Shown here in pieces: positions 8,442 to 16,805 of a DNA stretch of 64,000 bases (position 1 is the first letter of the stretch; each line of letters begins with the position of its first letter). The DNA lies in the NCBI RefSeq assembly GCF_001663815.1, contig NZ_CP016027.1, positions 2,542,501 to 2,606,500 on the forward strand, in the 5' to 3' direction. The translations under genes and the position numbers were made by a program. Below the pieces are notes generated by a model. It worked only from the letters and a program-made list of their open reading frames with translations, ran no database searches and was not told the origin of the DNA. The DNA is from Halothiobacillus diazotrophicus. GTDB taxonomy: Bacteria > Pseudomonadota > Gammaproteobacteria > Halothiobacillales > Halothiobacillaceae.

Positions 8442-8564
8442 GGCACCCGATACGCCGCCCCTGGCGATTTCAGGGCGCTCATGTCGAATGAAATCCCAAG
8501 GCACGTTCGTGCCGGTATTACCTTCCCTGTGGGGTTTTGTCCGTCGACTCTGTTGGGGATTGCC

Positions 8565-10244
8565 CTAAACGGCTGGCGTGCCCGAAGGAGGGAGTTTATC
8601 CAGCAATCCCAGTCGCTCCAGGCGGTAGCGGAACTGGCGTGGCGTCATGCCGAGGGTCATGGCCGCGCGGGTCTTGTTACCGCCGGTCAGGCGCAGGGCG
8701 TCGAGCAGGCTTTGCCCCTCGTCGGCGCGCACCCAGCCATAGCTGCGCTGGGCGACGTTCGGCCGGGGATCGAACAGGGGCATCGCAGGCGCCGATGCAG
8801 CGGGCATGACCGGCGCGGGCGGCGGGATGATTTTCTGCTGGGTGCCGGCTTCCAGGTGTTCGCCGATATGCGCCTCGTGCTGGAGGATCAGAATGACGTC
8901 GTCCACGGTGATCTCGCGGTTCTGCGCCACGAGCACCGCGCGCTTGATGACGTTCTCGAGCTGGCGGATGTTGCCTGGCCAGTTGTAGCTTTCCAGGCGC
9001 TCCAGTACGCCCATGCCGAATACGGTGTTGCGATCGAATTCGTGGTTGGCCGTCTGCAGGAAATGCCGGGCGAGGTGACGCACGTCGCCCGCCCGTTCGC
9101 GCAATGGGGGCAGATGGATCGGGAAAACGTTGAGCCGGTAGAAGAGGTCGATCCGGAACCGCCCTTCATTTACGGCCTTCTGCAGGTTCTTGTGGGTGGC
9201 CGCGATGATGCGCACGTTGACCGGAATGTCCTGCGTGCCGCCGACGCGCTTGATGGCCTGTTTCTCCAGCACGTGCAGCAGTTTGGATTGCAGGTCGAGG
9301 GCGAGATCGCCGATTTCGTCGAGGAACAGCGTGCCGTGGTTCGCCAGTTCGATGATCCCCTGCTTGCGCACCACCGCGCCGGTAAACGCGCCTTTCTCAT
9401 GGCCGAAGAGTTCGGATTCGAGCAGGGCCTCGGGGATGGCGGCGCAGTTGATGGCCATGAAGGGGCCGTCGCGGCGCTGGCTCGTGATGTGCACCATGCG
9501 GGCGAAGCGCTCCTTGCCCGTGCCGGATTCGCCAGCCAGTAGCACCGTGGCCTGGGTCGGCGAGACGTGCAGGGCCTGGCGCAGTGCATGCCGCAGGGCC
9601 GGGCTTTCGCCAAGGATGCCGTGGGTGACCTCCGTCTGCTGGTCCAACGCCTGTTTGAGGGCGCGGTTCTCGTCGGCCAGCAGGGCGGTTTTTTCCGCGA
9701 TGACTCGGTTCAGGCTCAGGATCTGCGCGATCAGGGTCGCCAGTACGCGCAGCAGGGTGATGTCCCGGCTGAAGGGGCGTTTGCGCCCCCGAAGGCGATG
9801 GGCGCCCAGCACGCCGAGTCGGGCGTCATTGTGGACGATGGGCACGGCGAGGAAGGCCACCGTTTCCTGGGGGAGCGTGCGACGCTCGACCGCGCGTGTC
9901 AGGTAGACGGGTTCGTCGTCGATGTTCTGGATCACGGCGACCTGGCCTGTCTGCATCACGCGGCCGGTCACGCCTTCGCCGATCACGTAATGACCGCGTT
10001 CCCGTTCCGGCGTCGTGAGGCCATAGGCGTAGCGGATGCTCATGGTTTCAGCGCCCGGGTCCTTGAGCGCGACGCGGCCACGGTTCAGGCCGATCATCTG
10101 CGACATCAGGCGCAGGATGCCGTTGATGGCTTCGTCCGGCGAACCCCCGTGGGTCATCAGTCGGGAGGCTTCGTAGATGATGAGGAGTTCGACATCCTCG
10201 ATATCGGTATCGGTTTCGAGATTCTTGATGGCGGTCAGGGTCAT
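8565..10244 (-). CDS. GAF-AAA+-Fis sigma54-dependent activator (NifA/NtrC superfamily)
   Basis: A 559-residue enhancer-binding protein. An N-terminal GAF sensor domain (about 20-178) is followed by a coiled linker, the AAA+ domain with Walker A GESGTGKE (238-245), the sigma54-contacting GAFTGA (285-290) and Walker [11 protein letters not shown] (304-313), then a proline-rich linker and a Fis-type helix-turn-helix at the C-terminus. The start at 10244 has GGAG eight bases upstream. The longer open frame to 10379 would run through the perfect palindrome at 10322-10338. It is transcribed away from the ABC transporter operon, whose promoter is sigma54-type, so it probably helps control that operon. 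The ligand of the GAF domain is unknown. Confidence 0.88.
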   Translation of the reverse strand: MTLTAIKNLETDTDIEDVELLIIYEASRLMTHGGSPDEAINGILRLMSQMIGLNRGRVALKDPGAETMSIRYAYGLTTPERERGHYVIGEGVTGRVMQTGQVAVIQNIDDEPVYLTRAVERRTLPQETVAFLAVPIVHNDARLGVLGAHRLRGRKRPFSRDITLLRVLATLIAQILSLNRVIAEKTALLADENRALKQALDQQTEVTHGILGESPALRHALRQALHVSPTQATVLLAGESGTGKERFARMVHITSQRRDGPFMAINCAAIPEALLESELFGHEKGAFTGAVVRKQGIIELANHGTLFLDEIGDLALDLQSKLLHVLEKQAIKRVGGTQDIPVNVRIIAATHKNLQKAVNEGRFRIDLFYRLNVFPIHLPPLRERAGDVRHLARHFLQTANHEFDRNTVFGMGVLERLESYNWPGNIRQLENVIKRAVLVAQNREITVDDVILILQHEAHIGEHLEAGTQQKIIPPPAPVMPAASAPAMPLFDPRPNVAQRSYGWVRADEGQSLLDALRLTGGNKTRAAMTLGMTPRQFRYRLERLGLLDKLPPSGTPAV

Positions 10245-10321
10245 GATGCGGACTCCGGGGCGTCGAGGGGCTTTCCCGATACATCGCAAAATGTGCGCCA
10301 ATCTGTCCGGTGCTTTGTAGA

Positions 10322-10338
10322 ACATTGTTCGACAATGT
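10322..10338. promoter_or_regulatory. Perfect palindrome, candidate operator/UAS of the NifA-like activator
   Basis: ACATTGT-TCG-ACAATGT is an exact inverted repeat with seven-base arms and a three-base centre. It lies 78 bases before the activator start codon and about 170 bases before the sigma54 promoter of the transporter. That placement suits a site used for autoregulation and enhancer binding. Confidence 0.55.
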
Positions 10339-10406
10339 GCGGCGGGGTTCAGGCGCGATTGGCAGGCGCGCAAGCGCACCGATTTTCCTCGTTAGGCGGT
10401 CTGGCG

Positions 10407-10423
10407 TGCGCCATATTGGTGCA
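10407..10423. promoter_or_regulatory. NtrC-type binding site
   Basis: TGCGCCATATTGGTGCA differs at one base from a perfect TGCACCA-N3-TGGTGCA dyad, the known NtrC (GlnG) consensus of enteric bacteria. It is centred about 117 bases upstream of the expected transcription start of the sigma54 promoter at 10507-10521, a typical enhancer distance. Confidence 0.7.
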
Positions 10424-10506
10424 TTGTCCGCCGATGGCGCGTCATTCCTTGCTGGCGGCCGGCATTTCCTGATCTTTTTCGGGGCAGTTTGCAACTGGGG
10501 CTTGTT

Positions 10507-10521
10507 TGGCATGGGGCTTGC
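10507..10521 (+). promoter_or_regulatory. Sigma54 (-24/-12) promoter of the nitrate/cyanate-type ABC operon
   Basis: TGGCATG (10507-10513), four bases, then TTGC (10518-10521) match the -24/-12 consensus with GG and GC elements at the correct spacing. It lies 56 bases before the binding-protein start codon, downstream of an NtrC-like site and opposite a sigma54 activator gene. Confidence 0.8.
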
Positions 10522-10576
10522 GTTGTCCCTAGTGCCAACTACCTATTCGCATACTTGTTACCCCGGGAGATCGCCC

Positions 10577-11953
10577 ATGTCTGCATTTAAAAATCCCTTT
10601 GATTCCGCCATCCGACTGAAGGGCGGATGCTCCTGCGGCCAGCACAAGAGTCAGGCCGAGCACGATGCCGAGCGTGTGGCCCAGGCCGTGCCGCAGGACG
10701 AAGAGGCCGGATTGAACCGGGTCATCGAATCCACCCTGGTTCGGGCGATCTTCCCTCATGACGAAACGCGTCGTGCCTTCCTCAAGGCCGTGGGCGCCGG
10801 TACGGCCATGGCGGCCTTGTCGTCGATCTTCCCGCTGGCCTCGGCCCAGGCCCTGGCCGCCGAGGGTGCCGGCGCGCTGGAGAAGACGAAGCTGAACATC
10901 GGCTTCCTGCCGATCACTTGCGCCACGCCGCTGGTGGCCGCCGACCCCCTGGGCTTCTATGGGAAGCAGGGCCTCTCCGTCACCCTGCAGAAAACCGCCG
11001 GCTGGGCCGTGGTGCGCGACAAGACGCTGTCCGGCGCGTTCGACGCCGCGCACATGCTGGCGCCCATGCCGCTGTCGATCAGCCTGGGCGTCGGTGCCGA
11101 TCCGAGCCCGATGATGATGCCGGCCATCGAGAACATCAACGGCAACGCCATCACCCTGCACGTGAAGCACAAGGACAAGCGCGATCCCAAGCAATGGAAG
11201 GGCATGACCTTCGCGATCCCCTTCGATTACTCCATGCACAACTTCCTGCTGCGCTACTACCTGGCCGAGAACGGCCTCGATCCCGACAAGGACGTGAAGC
11301 TGCGCGTAATGGCGCCGCCGGACATGGTGGCCAACTTGCGTGCCGAGAGCATCGACGGCTTTATCGTGGCCGAGCCGTTCAACCAGCTGGCGGTGTACCA
11401 CGGCGTCGGTTTCATCCACATGCTGACGAGCGAGATCTGGAACAACCATCCCTGCTGTTCGCTCTCCGTCTCGCAGAAGTTCGTCACCGAGAACCCCAAC
11501 ACCTTCGCCGCCTTGTTCCGGGCCATCCTGACTTCCACCATGCACTGCTCCGACATGAAGAACCGGCCGGCCGTGGCCGAAGCGATCGGCGGGCCGAAGT
11601 ACCTCAACCAGCCGAAGGTCATCCTGGATCAGGTGCTGCTCGGCAAGTATGCCGACGGTCTGGGCCACGTGAAGGACGATCCGAACCGCATCAACTTCGA
11701 TCCGTTCCCCTGGGACTCCATGGCCGTGTGGATGCTGACCCAGATGAAGCGCTGGGGCTACATCAAGAAGGATATCGACTACAAGGCGGTTGCCGAGCAG
11801 GTGTTCCTCGCGACGGACGCTCGCAAGAAGATGGCCGAACTGGGCTTCACCGCGCCGGAAACCAATTACAAAAAGGACGTGATCATGGGCAAGACCTTCG
11901 ATCCGTCGAAGCCGACCGAATACCTCGAGTCCTTTGCCATCCGGAGAACCTGA
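10577..11953 (+). CDS. CmpA/NrtA-family ABC transporter substrate-binding protein
   Basis: Periplasmic binding component, 458 residues, for a nitrate/nitrite/cyanate-type or bicarbonate-type uptake system. The N-terminus is unusual: a cytoplasmic leader with GGCSCGQHKSQAEHD (16-30), then a twin-arginine signal RRAFLKAVGAG (65-75) ending near residue 92, so export should be by Tat after folding. The mature part begins KLNIGFLPITCATPLVAA, the usual NrtA opening. I chose the ATG at 10577 because GGGAGA precedes it and family leaders start this way. The NtrC site and sigma54 promoter upstream favour a nitrogen substrate over bicarbonate, but no nitrate reductase or cyanase gene is visible to decide. 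Confidence 0.9.
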   Translation: MSAFKNPFDSAIRLKGGCSCGQHKSQAEHDAERVAQAVPQDEEAGLNRVIESTLVRAIFPHDETRRAFLKAVGAGTAMAALSSIFPLASAQALAAEGAGALEKTKLNIGFLPITCATPLVAADPLGFYGKQGLSVTLQKTAGWAVVRDKTLSGAFDAAHMLAPMPLSISLGVGADPSPMMMPAIENINGNAITLHVKHKDKRDPKQWKGMTFAIPFDYSMHNFLLRYYLAENGLDPDKDVKLRVMAPPDMVANLRAESIDGFIVAEPFNQLAVYHGVGFIHMLTSEIWNNHPCCSLSVSQKFVTENPNTFAALFRAILTSTMHCSDMKNRPAVAEAIGGPKYLNQPKVILDQVLLGKYADGLGHVKDDPNRINFDPFPWDSMAVWMLTQMKRWGYIKKDIDYKAVAEQVFLATDARKKMAELGFTAPETNYKKDVIMGKTFDPSKPTEYLESFAIRRT

Positions 11954-11954
11954 C

Positions 11955-12794
11955 ATGCCGCTGTCGCTCAACCTGCGCGCCGTGATCGTTTCCCTGATCT
12001 TTCTGGCCGCATTCATCGGGATCTGGCATCTGGCGACCCTGCCGGAGCAGTCGCAGACCACCTACGCCGATCCGGCCTACGCCGCGCTGATGGGCGGGGC
12101 GTCGCCGGCCAAGTCGGGCATCCCGTCGCCGGGGATGGTCTGGCATACCGCCATGACCAACCTGTCGAATCCGTTCTACGACAATGGGCCGAACGACAAG
12201 GGGGTCGGCCTGCAATTGGCTTACTCCCTGGGCCGGGTGCTGGTGGGTTTTCTGCTGGCGATCGTGATTGGGGTCCCGCTGGGGTTCGTCATCGGCATGT
12301 CGCCGCTGATGCGCAAGGCCATGCATCCGTACATCCAGATCCTGAAACCGATCTCGCCCCTGGCCTGGATGCCGCTGGCGCTGTACACCATCAAGGACGC
12401 GTCGTTCTCGTCGATCTTCGTGATCTTCATCAGCTCGATCTGGCCGATCCTGCTCAACACGGCCCACGGCGTTGCCTCGGTGCGCAAGGACTGGCTCAAC
12501 GTGGCGAGAACGCTTGAGGTAAACCCCGTGCGCACCGCCTTCAAAGTGATCCTGCCCGCCGCGGCGCCGACCATCCTGACGGGCATGCGGATTTCCATGG
12601 GCATCGCCTGGCTCGTGATCGTGGCGGCGGAAATGCTCGTCGGCGGCACCGGGATCGGCTACTTCGTGTGGAACGAGTGGAACAACCTGGATCTGTCGAA
12701 CGTGATCTTCGCGATCTTCGTGATCGGGGCGGTGGGCATGATCCTCGACATGATTCTCGGTGCCATCGCCAAACTTGTGACCTATCAGGAGTGA
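11955..12794 (+). CDS. NrtB/CmpB-family ABC transporter permease
   Basis: Membrane component of the uptake system, 279 residues. It has an N-terminal helix, a periplasmic stretch of roughly 60 residues, then about five helices with the BPD permease coupling loop near the EVNPVRTAFKVILPAAAPTI segment that contacts the ATPase. The start at 11955 follows the binding-protein stop by one base, with GGAG eight bases before it. The ATPase gene follows after four bases, so the three genes form one operon. Confidence 0.9.
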   Translation: MPLSLNLRAVIVSLIFLAAFIGIWHLATLPEQSQTTYADPAYAALMGGASPAKSGIPSPGMVWHTAMTNLSNPFYDNGPNDKGVGLQLAYSLGRVLVGFLLAIVIGVPLGFVIGMSPLMRKAMHPYIQILKPISPLAWMPLALYTIKDASFSSIFVIFISSIWPILLNTAHGVASVRKDWLNVARTLEVNPVRTAFKVILPAAAPTILTGMRISMGIAWLVIVAAEMLVGGTGIGYFVWNEWNNLDLSNVIFAIFVIGAVGMILDMILGAIAKLVTYQE

Positions 12795-12798
12795 TTGA

Positions 12799-13683
12799 AT
12801 GAGCCAGCCTTTCCTCAAAGTCGAAGGACTGAAAAAGGTCTTCCCCGGGGTCGGGGGTGGCGCGGACGTCACCGTATTCGAGAACATCCATTTCGGATTC
12901 GAGAAGGGGGAGTTCGTCTGCATCATCGGCCACTCCGGCTGCGGGAAATCGACGATCCTGAACGTGCTGGCCGGGCTGGATTCCGCCACGGCCGGCAACG
13001 TCTTCATGAACGGGCGCGAGGTATCCGGGCCGAGCCTGGATCGCGGCGTGGTGTTCCAGAGCCACGCCCTGATGCCCTGGCTCACCGTGATCGAGAATGT
13101 GGCTTTCGCGGTTTCGTCGCGCTGGCCGGATTGGTCGCGCGGCAAGGTTCAGACCCAATGCGAGAAGTACCTCGATCTCGTGGGGCTGGGCCACGCCCTG
13201 CACAAGAAGCCGCATCAGCTGTCCGGCGGTATGAAGCAGCGGGTGGGGATCGCCCGAGCTTTTTCCATCGAGCCGAAAATGCTGTTGATGGACGAGCCCT
13301 TCGGGGCGCTCGACGCCCTGACCCGGGGCGTGATTCAGGACGAACTGGTGCGGATCTGTTCGGCCACCCAGCAGACGGTGTTCATGATCACCCACGACGT
13401 GGACGAGGCGATTCTGCTTGCCGACAAGATCGTGCTGATGTCGAACGGACCCGAGGCCAAGATCGCCGAAATCGTGGAGAACCCGCTGGCGCGACCGCGT
13501 CTGCGTTCGATCATCCACCACGAGCCGGATTTCTACCCGCTGCGCAATCATCTGGTGGATTTCCTCGTGACGCGTTCCAAGCGGATTGCGGAGGGGCATC
13601 TGCCCGAGGGCTACGATCCCATGCATCCGCCCCTGGTTCGTCCGACTGCGCCGGCGGAATCGCCGATGGCGGAAGTCGGCTGA
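12799..13683 (+). CDS. NrtD/CynD-type ABC transporter ATP-binding protein
   Basis: Cytoplasmic ATPase of the same transporter, 294 residues. Walker A GHSGCGKST, the ABC signature LSGGMKQR, Walker B MLLMDEPFGALD and the H-loop MITHDVDEA are intact. It is the single-ATPase (NrtD/TauB/SsuB-like) form without the extra binding-protein domain of NrtC. The C-terminal 70 residues extend past the core fold with a proline-rich end. It is last in the operon and converges on the EamA transporter with no clear terminator in the 15-base gap. Confidence 0.92.
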   Translation: MSQPFLKVEGLKKVFPGVGGGADVTVFENIHFGFEKGEFVCIIGHSGCGKSTILNVLAGLDSATAGNVFMNGREVSGPSLDRGVVFQSHALMPWLTVIENVAFAVSSRWPDWSRGKVQTQCEKYLDLVGLGHALHKKPHQLSGGMKQRVGIARAFSIEPKMLLMDEPFGALDALTRGVIQDELVRICSATQQTVFMITHDVDEAILLADKIVLMSNGPEAKIAEIVENPLARPRLRSIIHHEPDFYPLRNHLVDFLVTRSKRIAEGHLPEGYDPMHPPLVRPTAPAESPMAEVG

Positions 13684-13698
13684 TCACCCGGCAGTTAT

Positions 13699-14643
13699 CT
13701 AATCCCCCGGTTCCAGCTCCGTGGGGAAACGATCCCGGTCGGCGACCTCCGTCGGCCGTTCTTTTTTCCGGTTCGGAATCATGGTGATGCTCAACCCGCC
13801 GAGCACGATCGCGCCGCCCACCAGTTGCGCCATCGTCGGCAGGGTGCCGAGCGCGATGCCGGTGAGCATGGCGAACACGGGGACGAGATTCATGAAGATG
13901 GCCGTGCGTCCCGATCCCAGACGCTGGATGCCGATGTTCCAGAACAGATAGAAGCCGACGGTGCCGCCGATGACCATGATGGCCAGCGCCAGGGCCGCTT
14001 CGGCGCTGGGCATGTGGATCGGACCGGCGTGTATGAAGGCACCGCTGGTCAGGATCAGGGCGCCGGCGCCCATGACGAGGGTGGTATTGACGAGGGCGTT
14101 GCTTTCCTTGGGCATGAGCCGCCGGCTCAGCACGTTGTACAGCGCCCAGGCGATGTCCGCGCCCAGCATCAGCCAGTCGCCGTCGACTACCTTGAGACTC
14201 AGCAGGTGCCGGAGATCGCCTTCGGTAATCACGATGGTGACGCCGAACAGGGCGATGGGCAGGGCGATGAGCTGCCGGACGGTGGCCTGTTCGCGCAGGA
14301 TCAGGGCTGCCAGAAGCGTCGTCAGCAGGGGATTGGTGGCCATGATCAGGGCCGCATTGTCGGCGCTGGTCGTGTTCATGGCATCGAAGAACAGCAGGTT
14401 GAACCCGGTGATGCCCACCCCGCCGAGAATGAGATAGGCCAGCCAGTGCCGGCGAATCAGCGACAGGATGGGCGCGCGTTGCCAGAGAATGATGGGCAGC
14501 AGGAACAGTGCCCCCAGCAGGAAGCGCAGCGCCGCCGCCCAGCCGGTCGAAATTTCCGGCAGGATCATGCCGGCCAGCACGAAATTGGCCCCGCCGAAAA
14601 AGGTGGCGGCAATCACCATGGCGTAAACGGGCAAGAGGTTCAT
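13699..14643 (-). CDS. EamA/DMT superfamily transporter
   Basis: A 314-residue inner-membrane protein with ten predicted helices arranged as two EamA repeats, typical of drug/metabolite exporters. The first repeat includes LRFLLGALFLLP and the second the LGSGRTAIFMNLVPVFA segment. The start at 14643 is preceded by GGGAG. A longer frame to 14685 lacks such a site. The substrate cannot be inferred. It converges on the ABC operon and is read in the same direction as the upstream AhpD-like gene, but is separated from it by a terminator. Confidence 0.85.
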   Translation of the reverse strand: MNLLPVYAMVIAATFFGGANFVLAGMILPEISTGWAAALRFLLGALFLLPIILWQRAPILSLIRRHWLAYLILGGVGITGFNLLFFDAMNTTSADNAALIMATNPLLTTLLAALILREQATVRQLIALPIALFGVTIVITEGDLRHLLSLKVVDGDWLMLGADIAWALYNVLSRRLMPKESNALVNTTLVMGAGALILTSGAFIHAGPIHMPSAEAALALAIMVIGGTVGFYLFWNIGIQRLGSGRTAIFMNLVPVFAMLTGIALGTLPTMAQLVGGAIVLGGLSITMIPNRKKERPTEVADRDRFPTELEPGD

Positions 14644-14691
14644 CAGGGGACTCCCTATGAGTCGGATCGTTGGTGGGTAATGCAAGGGACG

Positions 14692-14719
14692 AAAAACGCC
14701 AGCGACAGGGTGCTGGCGT
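14692..14719 (-). terminator. Rho-independent terminator after the AhpD-like gene
   Basis: On the minus strand an eight-base stem (14712-14719 with 14696-14703) and eight-base loop are followed by TTTTT. It lies about 50 bases past the stop of the AhpD-like gene. Confidence 0.8.
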
Positions 14720-14769
14720 CCGGAATCGGGCGAGCGATCCTGTCGTCGCCCGTCTAAGCCTAGCTTAGA

Positions 14770-15303
14770 TCAGAAATCCCGCTCGACCTTGAAGGTGTTG
14801 AAGATGATGTCGGCCGAGACGTTGCGGGCAGCGTGGGCCACGGCGTCGAAGATGTCGCGATCCGTCCAGCCGAGCGCCTTCAGGGCGGCGATATCGTCGG
14901 CGTTCACCGCGAGCGGGGTTTTCACGGACTTGAGCGTGAACAGCAGCATCGCCTTGTCCTTGGGATCCAGGATCGCCTGATTGGGATCCTGTCGCGTCGC
15001 CGCGACCTGCTCCGGGGTCTGTTCGCAGCGATTGATGAGCAGGGCGGCATTGAAGTCCACGCAGTAGTCGCAGTGATGCGCCTGCGAGACCAGCATCCGC
15101 GTGGTCGCCAGCAGCGGCAGGCTGAGGGTGGGGTGGTTGAAGAAGTACCCGAGGACCTCCAGATTCATGCGGAGCTGCTCCGGGCTCGCGCTCATCAGTT
15201 GCATGATGTTGGGCACCCAGCCCAGTCTTTCCTTGAGTTGGTCGTAGCTTTCGGCCAGTGCACCGGTCGCCTGTTCGGGGGGGACGGTTGAGATCAAAGA
15301 CAT
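14770..15303 (-). CDS. Carboxymuconolactone decarboxylase/AhpD-like protein
   Basis: A 177-residue all-helical protein of the CMD family with HHCDYCVDFNA (76-86). The CxxC pair (78 and 81) and the following residues resemble the AhpD redox site, so a peroxide- or electrophile-reducing role is more likely than true decarboxylation. It is monocistronic, with its own terminator. A near-perfect palindrome at 15346-15367, matching one in front of the adjacent tetR, lies 43 bases before the start codon. This suggests TetR-controlled expression in response to an unidentified, possibly electrophilic, inducer. Confidence 0.82.
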   Translation of the reverse strand: MSLISTVPPEQATGALAESYDQLKERLGWVPNIMQLMSASPEQLRMNLEVLGYFFNHPTLSLPLLATTRMLVSQAHHCDYCVDFNAALLINRCEQTPEQVAATRQDPNQAILDPKDKAMLLFTLKSVKTPLAVNADDIAALKALGWTDRDIFDAVAHAARNVSADIIFNTFKVERDF

Positions 15304-15345
15304 GACGGCTCTCCTGTGTTCAACTGCGTATCGGTCATAAAACTG

Positions 15346-15367
15346 TCATACCGACCATTCGGTATGA
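15346..15367. promoter_or_regulatory. TetR-type operator before the AhpD-like gene
   Basis: TCATACCGA-CCAT-TCGGTATGA is a perfect inverted repeat with nine-base arms. The ATACCGACC core recurs at the tetR start region (16097-16110), so the neighbouring TetR protein is the likely binder. Confidence 0.7.
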
Positions 15368-15428
15368 CGCGTGCCCAAAAAAAATCGCGACTCCTTGGGC
15401 GCGATTCCCCGGGTTGGTTGGTGCCGTC

Positions 15429-16085
15429 TCAGCCGCTATGCGGCCCAAGATTCAGCACGTAATTGCGTAACTGCGAAAGGCATTGCTGGAACACGGCCAC
15501 CGATTGGCGGTTCTTGGCCATGCCCCAGCAACCCTCCCAGGCGGAAACGATGAACAGCGCCGCGCTGCCGCAATCGACGTCCGGACGGATCTGGCCCTGG
15601 GCCTGACCCGTGACCAGGGCCTGTTCGATGACGGATTGCCAGGTCTGGAGAATCTCGTTGAGGCGCGCCTTGAAGTCATCGTCCAGGGGGCTCATTTCCT
15701 GCGTCAGGTTATTCAGCGGGCAACCCAGCCGGATCGATTCGTCGGTCATGGTCTCCCGGCGGAACTGCAGGTAGTCGAGCAGGGCCTCCACCGGCCTTTC
15801 GGCGTGGCGAAGGGGATCCAGTATCCGTTCTGCAAGGCTGGGAAGGATGACCTCGTCCACGACGGCCAGCCCCAACTGCTGCTTGGAGGGGAAGTGATGG
15901 TACAGCGCGCCCTTGGTCAGTCCGGTGTCGGAGAGAATCTTGGCGATACTGGCCGCCTGGAAACCGCAGCGATGAATCTCGCTGGCGGCCGACTGCAGGA
16001 TCTTTTCCCGGTTGATGTCGGGCGTCTGATCCCGGGGCTCGTCCGGGGCGGGCGTGCTGCGCGTCTCGTGTGCTGTCTGGTTCAT
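15429..16085 (-). CDS. TetR family transcriptional regulator
   Basis: A 218-residue repressor. The N-terminal helix-turn-helix domain (about 25-75) contains AASIAKILSDTGLTKGALYHHFPSK split over its usual helices, including the signature GALYHHFPSK. The C-terminal ligand domain resembles the TetR_C_6 type of stress-response repressors. The start at 16085 was chosen because the operator-like ATACCG...CGGTAT lies directly upstream, and the longer open frame would run into ampD's upstream region. Presence of the same palindrome here and before the AhpD-like gene implies autoregulation plus control of that gene. The ligand is unknown. Confidence 0.88.
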   Translation of the reverse strand: MNQTAHETRSTPAPDEPRDQTPDINREKILQSAASEIHRCGFQAASIAKILSDTGLTKGALYHHFPSKQQLGLAVVDEVILPSLAERILDPLRHAERPVEALLDYLQFRRETMTDESIRLGCPLNNLTQEMSPLDDDFKARLNEILQTWQSVIEQALVTGQAQGQIRPDVDCGSAALFIVSAWEGCWGMAKNRQSVAVFQQCLSQLRNYVLNLGPHSG

Positions 16086-16096
16086 GGATCGTTTAG

Positions 16097-16110
16097 ATAC
16101 CGACCGGTAT
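16097..16110. promoter_or_regulatory. TetR-type operator before tetR
   Basis: ATACCG-AC-CGGTAT, an inverted repeat twelve bases before the tetR start codon, shares its ATACCGACC half with the operator at 15346-15367. Confidence 0.65.
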
Positions 16111-16244
16111 GTATGTTGGAATGATCTTAGTCTCCGTCCGGTATTTTGGCAAGTCGCACCGCGAACATTCGTGGCTTGACCCCATGCGGGCCCGGCGGTA
16201 ATTTTTTTCGCACGCGACGCCAGCAACAAGGCAGGGAGCAACAG

Positions 16245-16805
16245 ATGATTGTCGATCCGAAAACCGAAACATTGAGTGGCGTGCGCTATGTCCATAGCCC
16301 GCATTGCGACGATCGCCCGCCCGACATGGCGATGACCCTGGTGGTCATTCATGGTATCTCGTTGCCCCCCGAGCAATTCGGCGGACCGGCCATCGAGCAG
16401 CTGTTTCTCGGACAACTCGATCCGGCCGGTCATCCCTATTTTGCGGAAATCGCCGGGCTCAGGGTGTCGGCACACCTGCTGATCCGCCGCGACGGCAGCA
16501 TGGTCCAGTTCGTGCCCTTTACCCGGCGGGCCTGGCATGCGGGCGAATCTCGGCTGGGCGATCGCACCCGCTGCAACGATTTTTCCATCGGCATCGAGCT
16601 GGAGGGCACCGATACGCATCCTTATACTTCGGTTCAGTACGATCAGCTGACGCAGGTGTTGGCTGCCCTGAAGCAACGCTATCCGAGCCTGCGGGACGTC
16701 CGCGGACACAGCGCGATCGCCCCGGGGCGCAAGACCGACCCTGGGCCGGCGTTCGACTGGGGACGACTGGCCAATTATCTGCCGTCCGGTCTGAGTCTGG
16801 CTTAA
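16245..16805 (+). CDS. ampD: 1,6-anhydro-N-acetylmuramyl-L-alanine amidase AmpD
   Basis: Cytoplasmic zinc amidase of murein recycling, 186 residues, which removes the stem peptide from anhydro-muropeptides. Zinc ligands are visible in VVIHGIS, in the RGHSAIAPG segment and in KTDPGPAFDW. The NDFSIGIELEGTD strand is typical of AmpD. There is no signal peptide, as expected. The start at 16245 follows a GGGAG site. The ampE gene follows 170 bases later in the same direction, the classical pair. No ampC or ampR is present in the window, so recycling rather than beta-lactamase control is the safe reading. Confidence 0.95.
   Translation: MIVDPKTETLSGVRYVHSPHCDDRPPDMAMTLVVIHGISLPPEQFGGPAIEQLFLGQLDPAGHPYFAEIAGLRVSAHLLIRRDGSMVQFVPFTRRAWHAGESRLGDRTRCNDFSIGIELEGTDTHPYTSVQYDQLTQVLAALKQRYPSLRDVRGHSAIAPGRKTDPGPAFDWGRLANYLPSGLSLA

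Noticed and set aside
8500-8513. Hairpin GGCACG-TT-CGTGCC after the sigma54 activator gene as its terminator.
   Set aside because: On the minus strand it is followed only by a weak T content, so it is too short and tail-poor to call.
12541-13626. A long antisense frame over the ABC ATPase and permease genes.
   Set aside because: Same cause; the sense-strand genes have full catalytic motifs.
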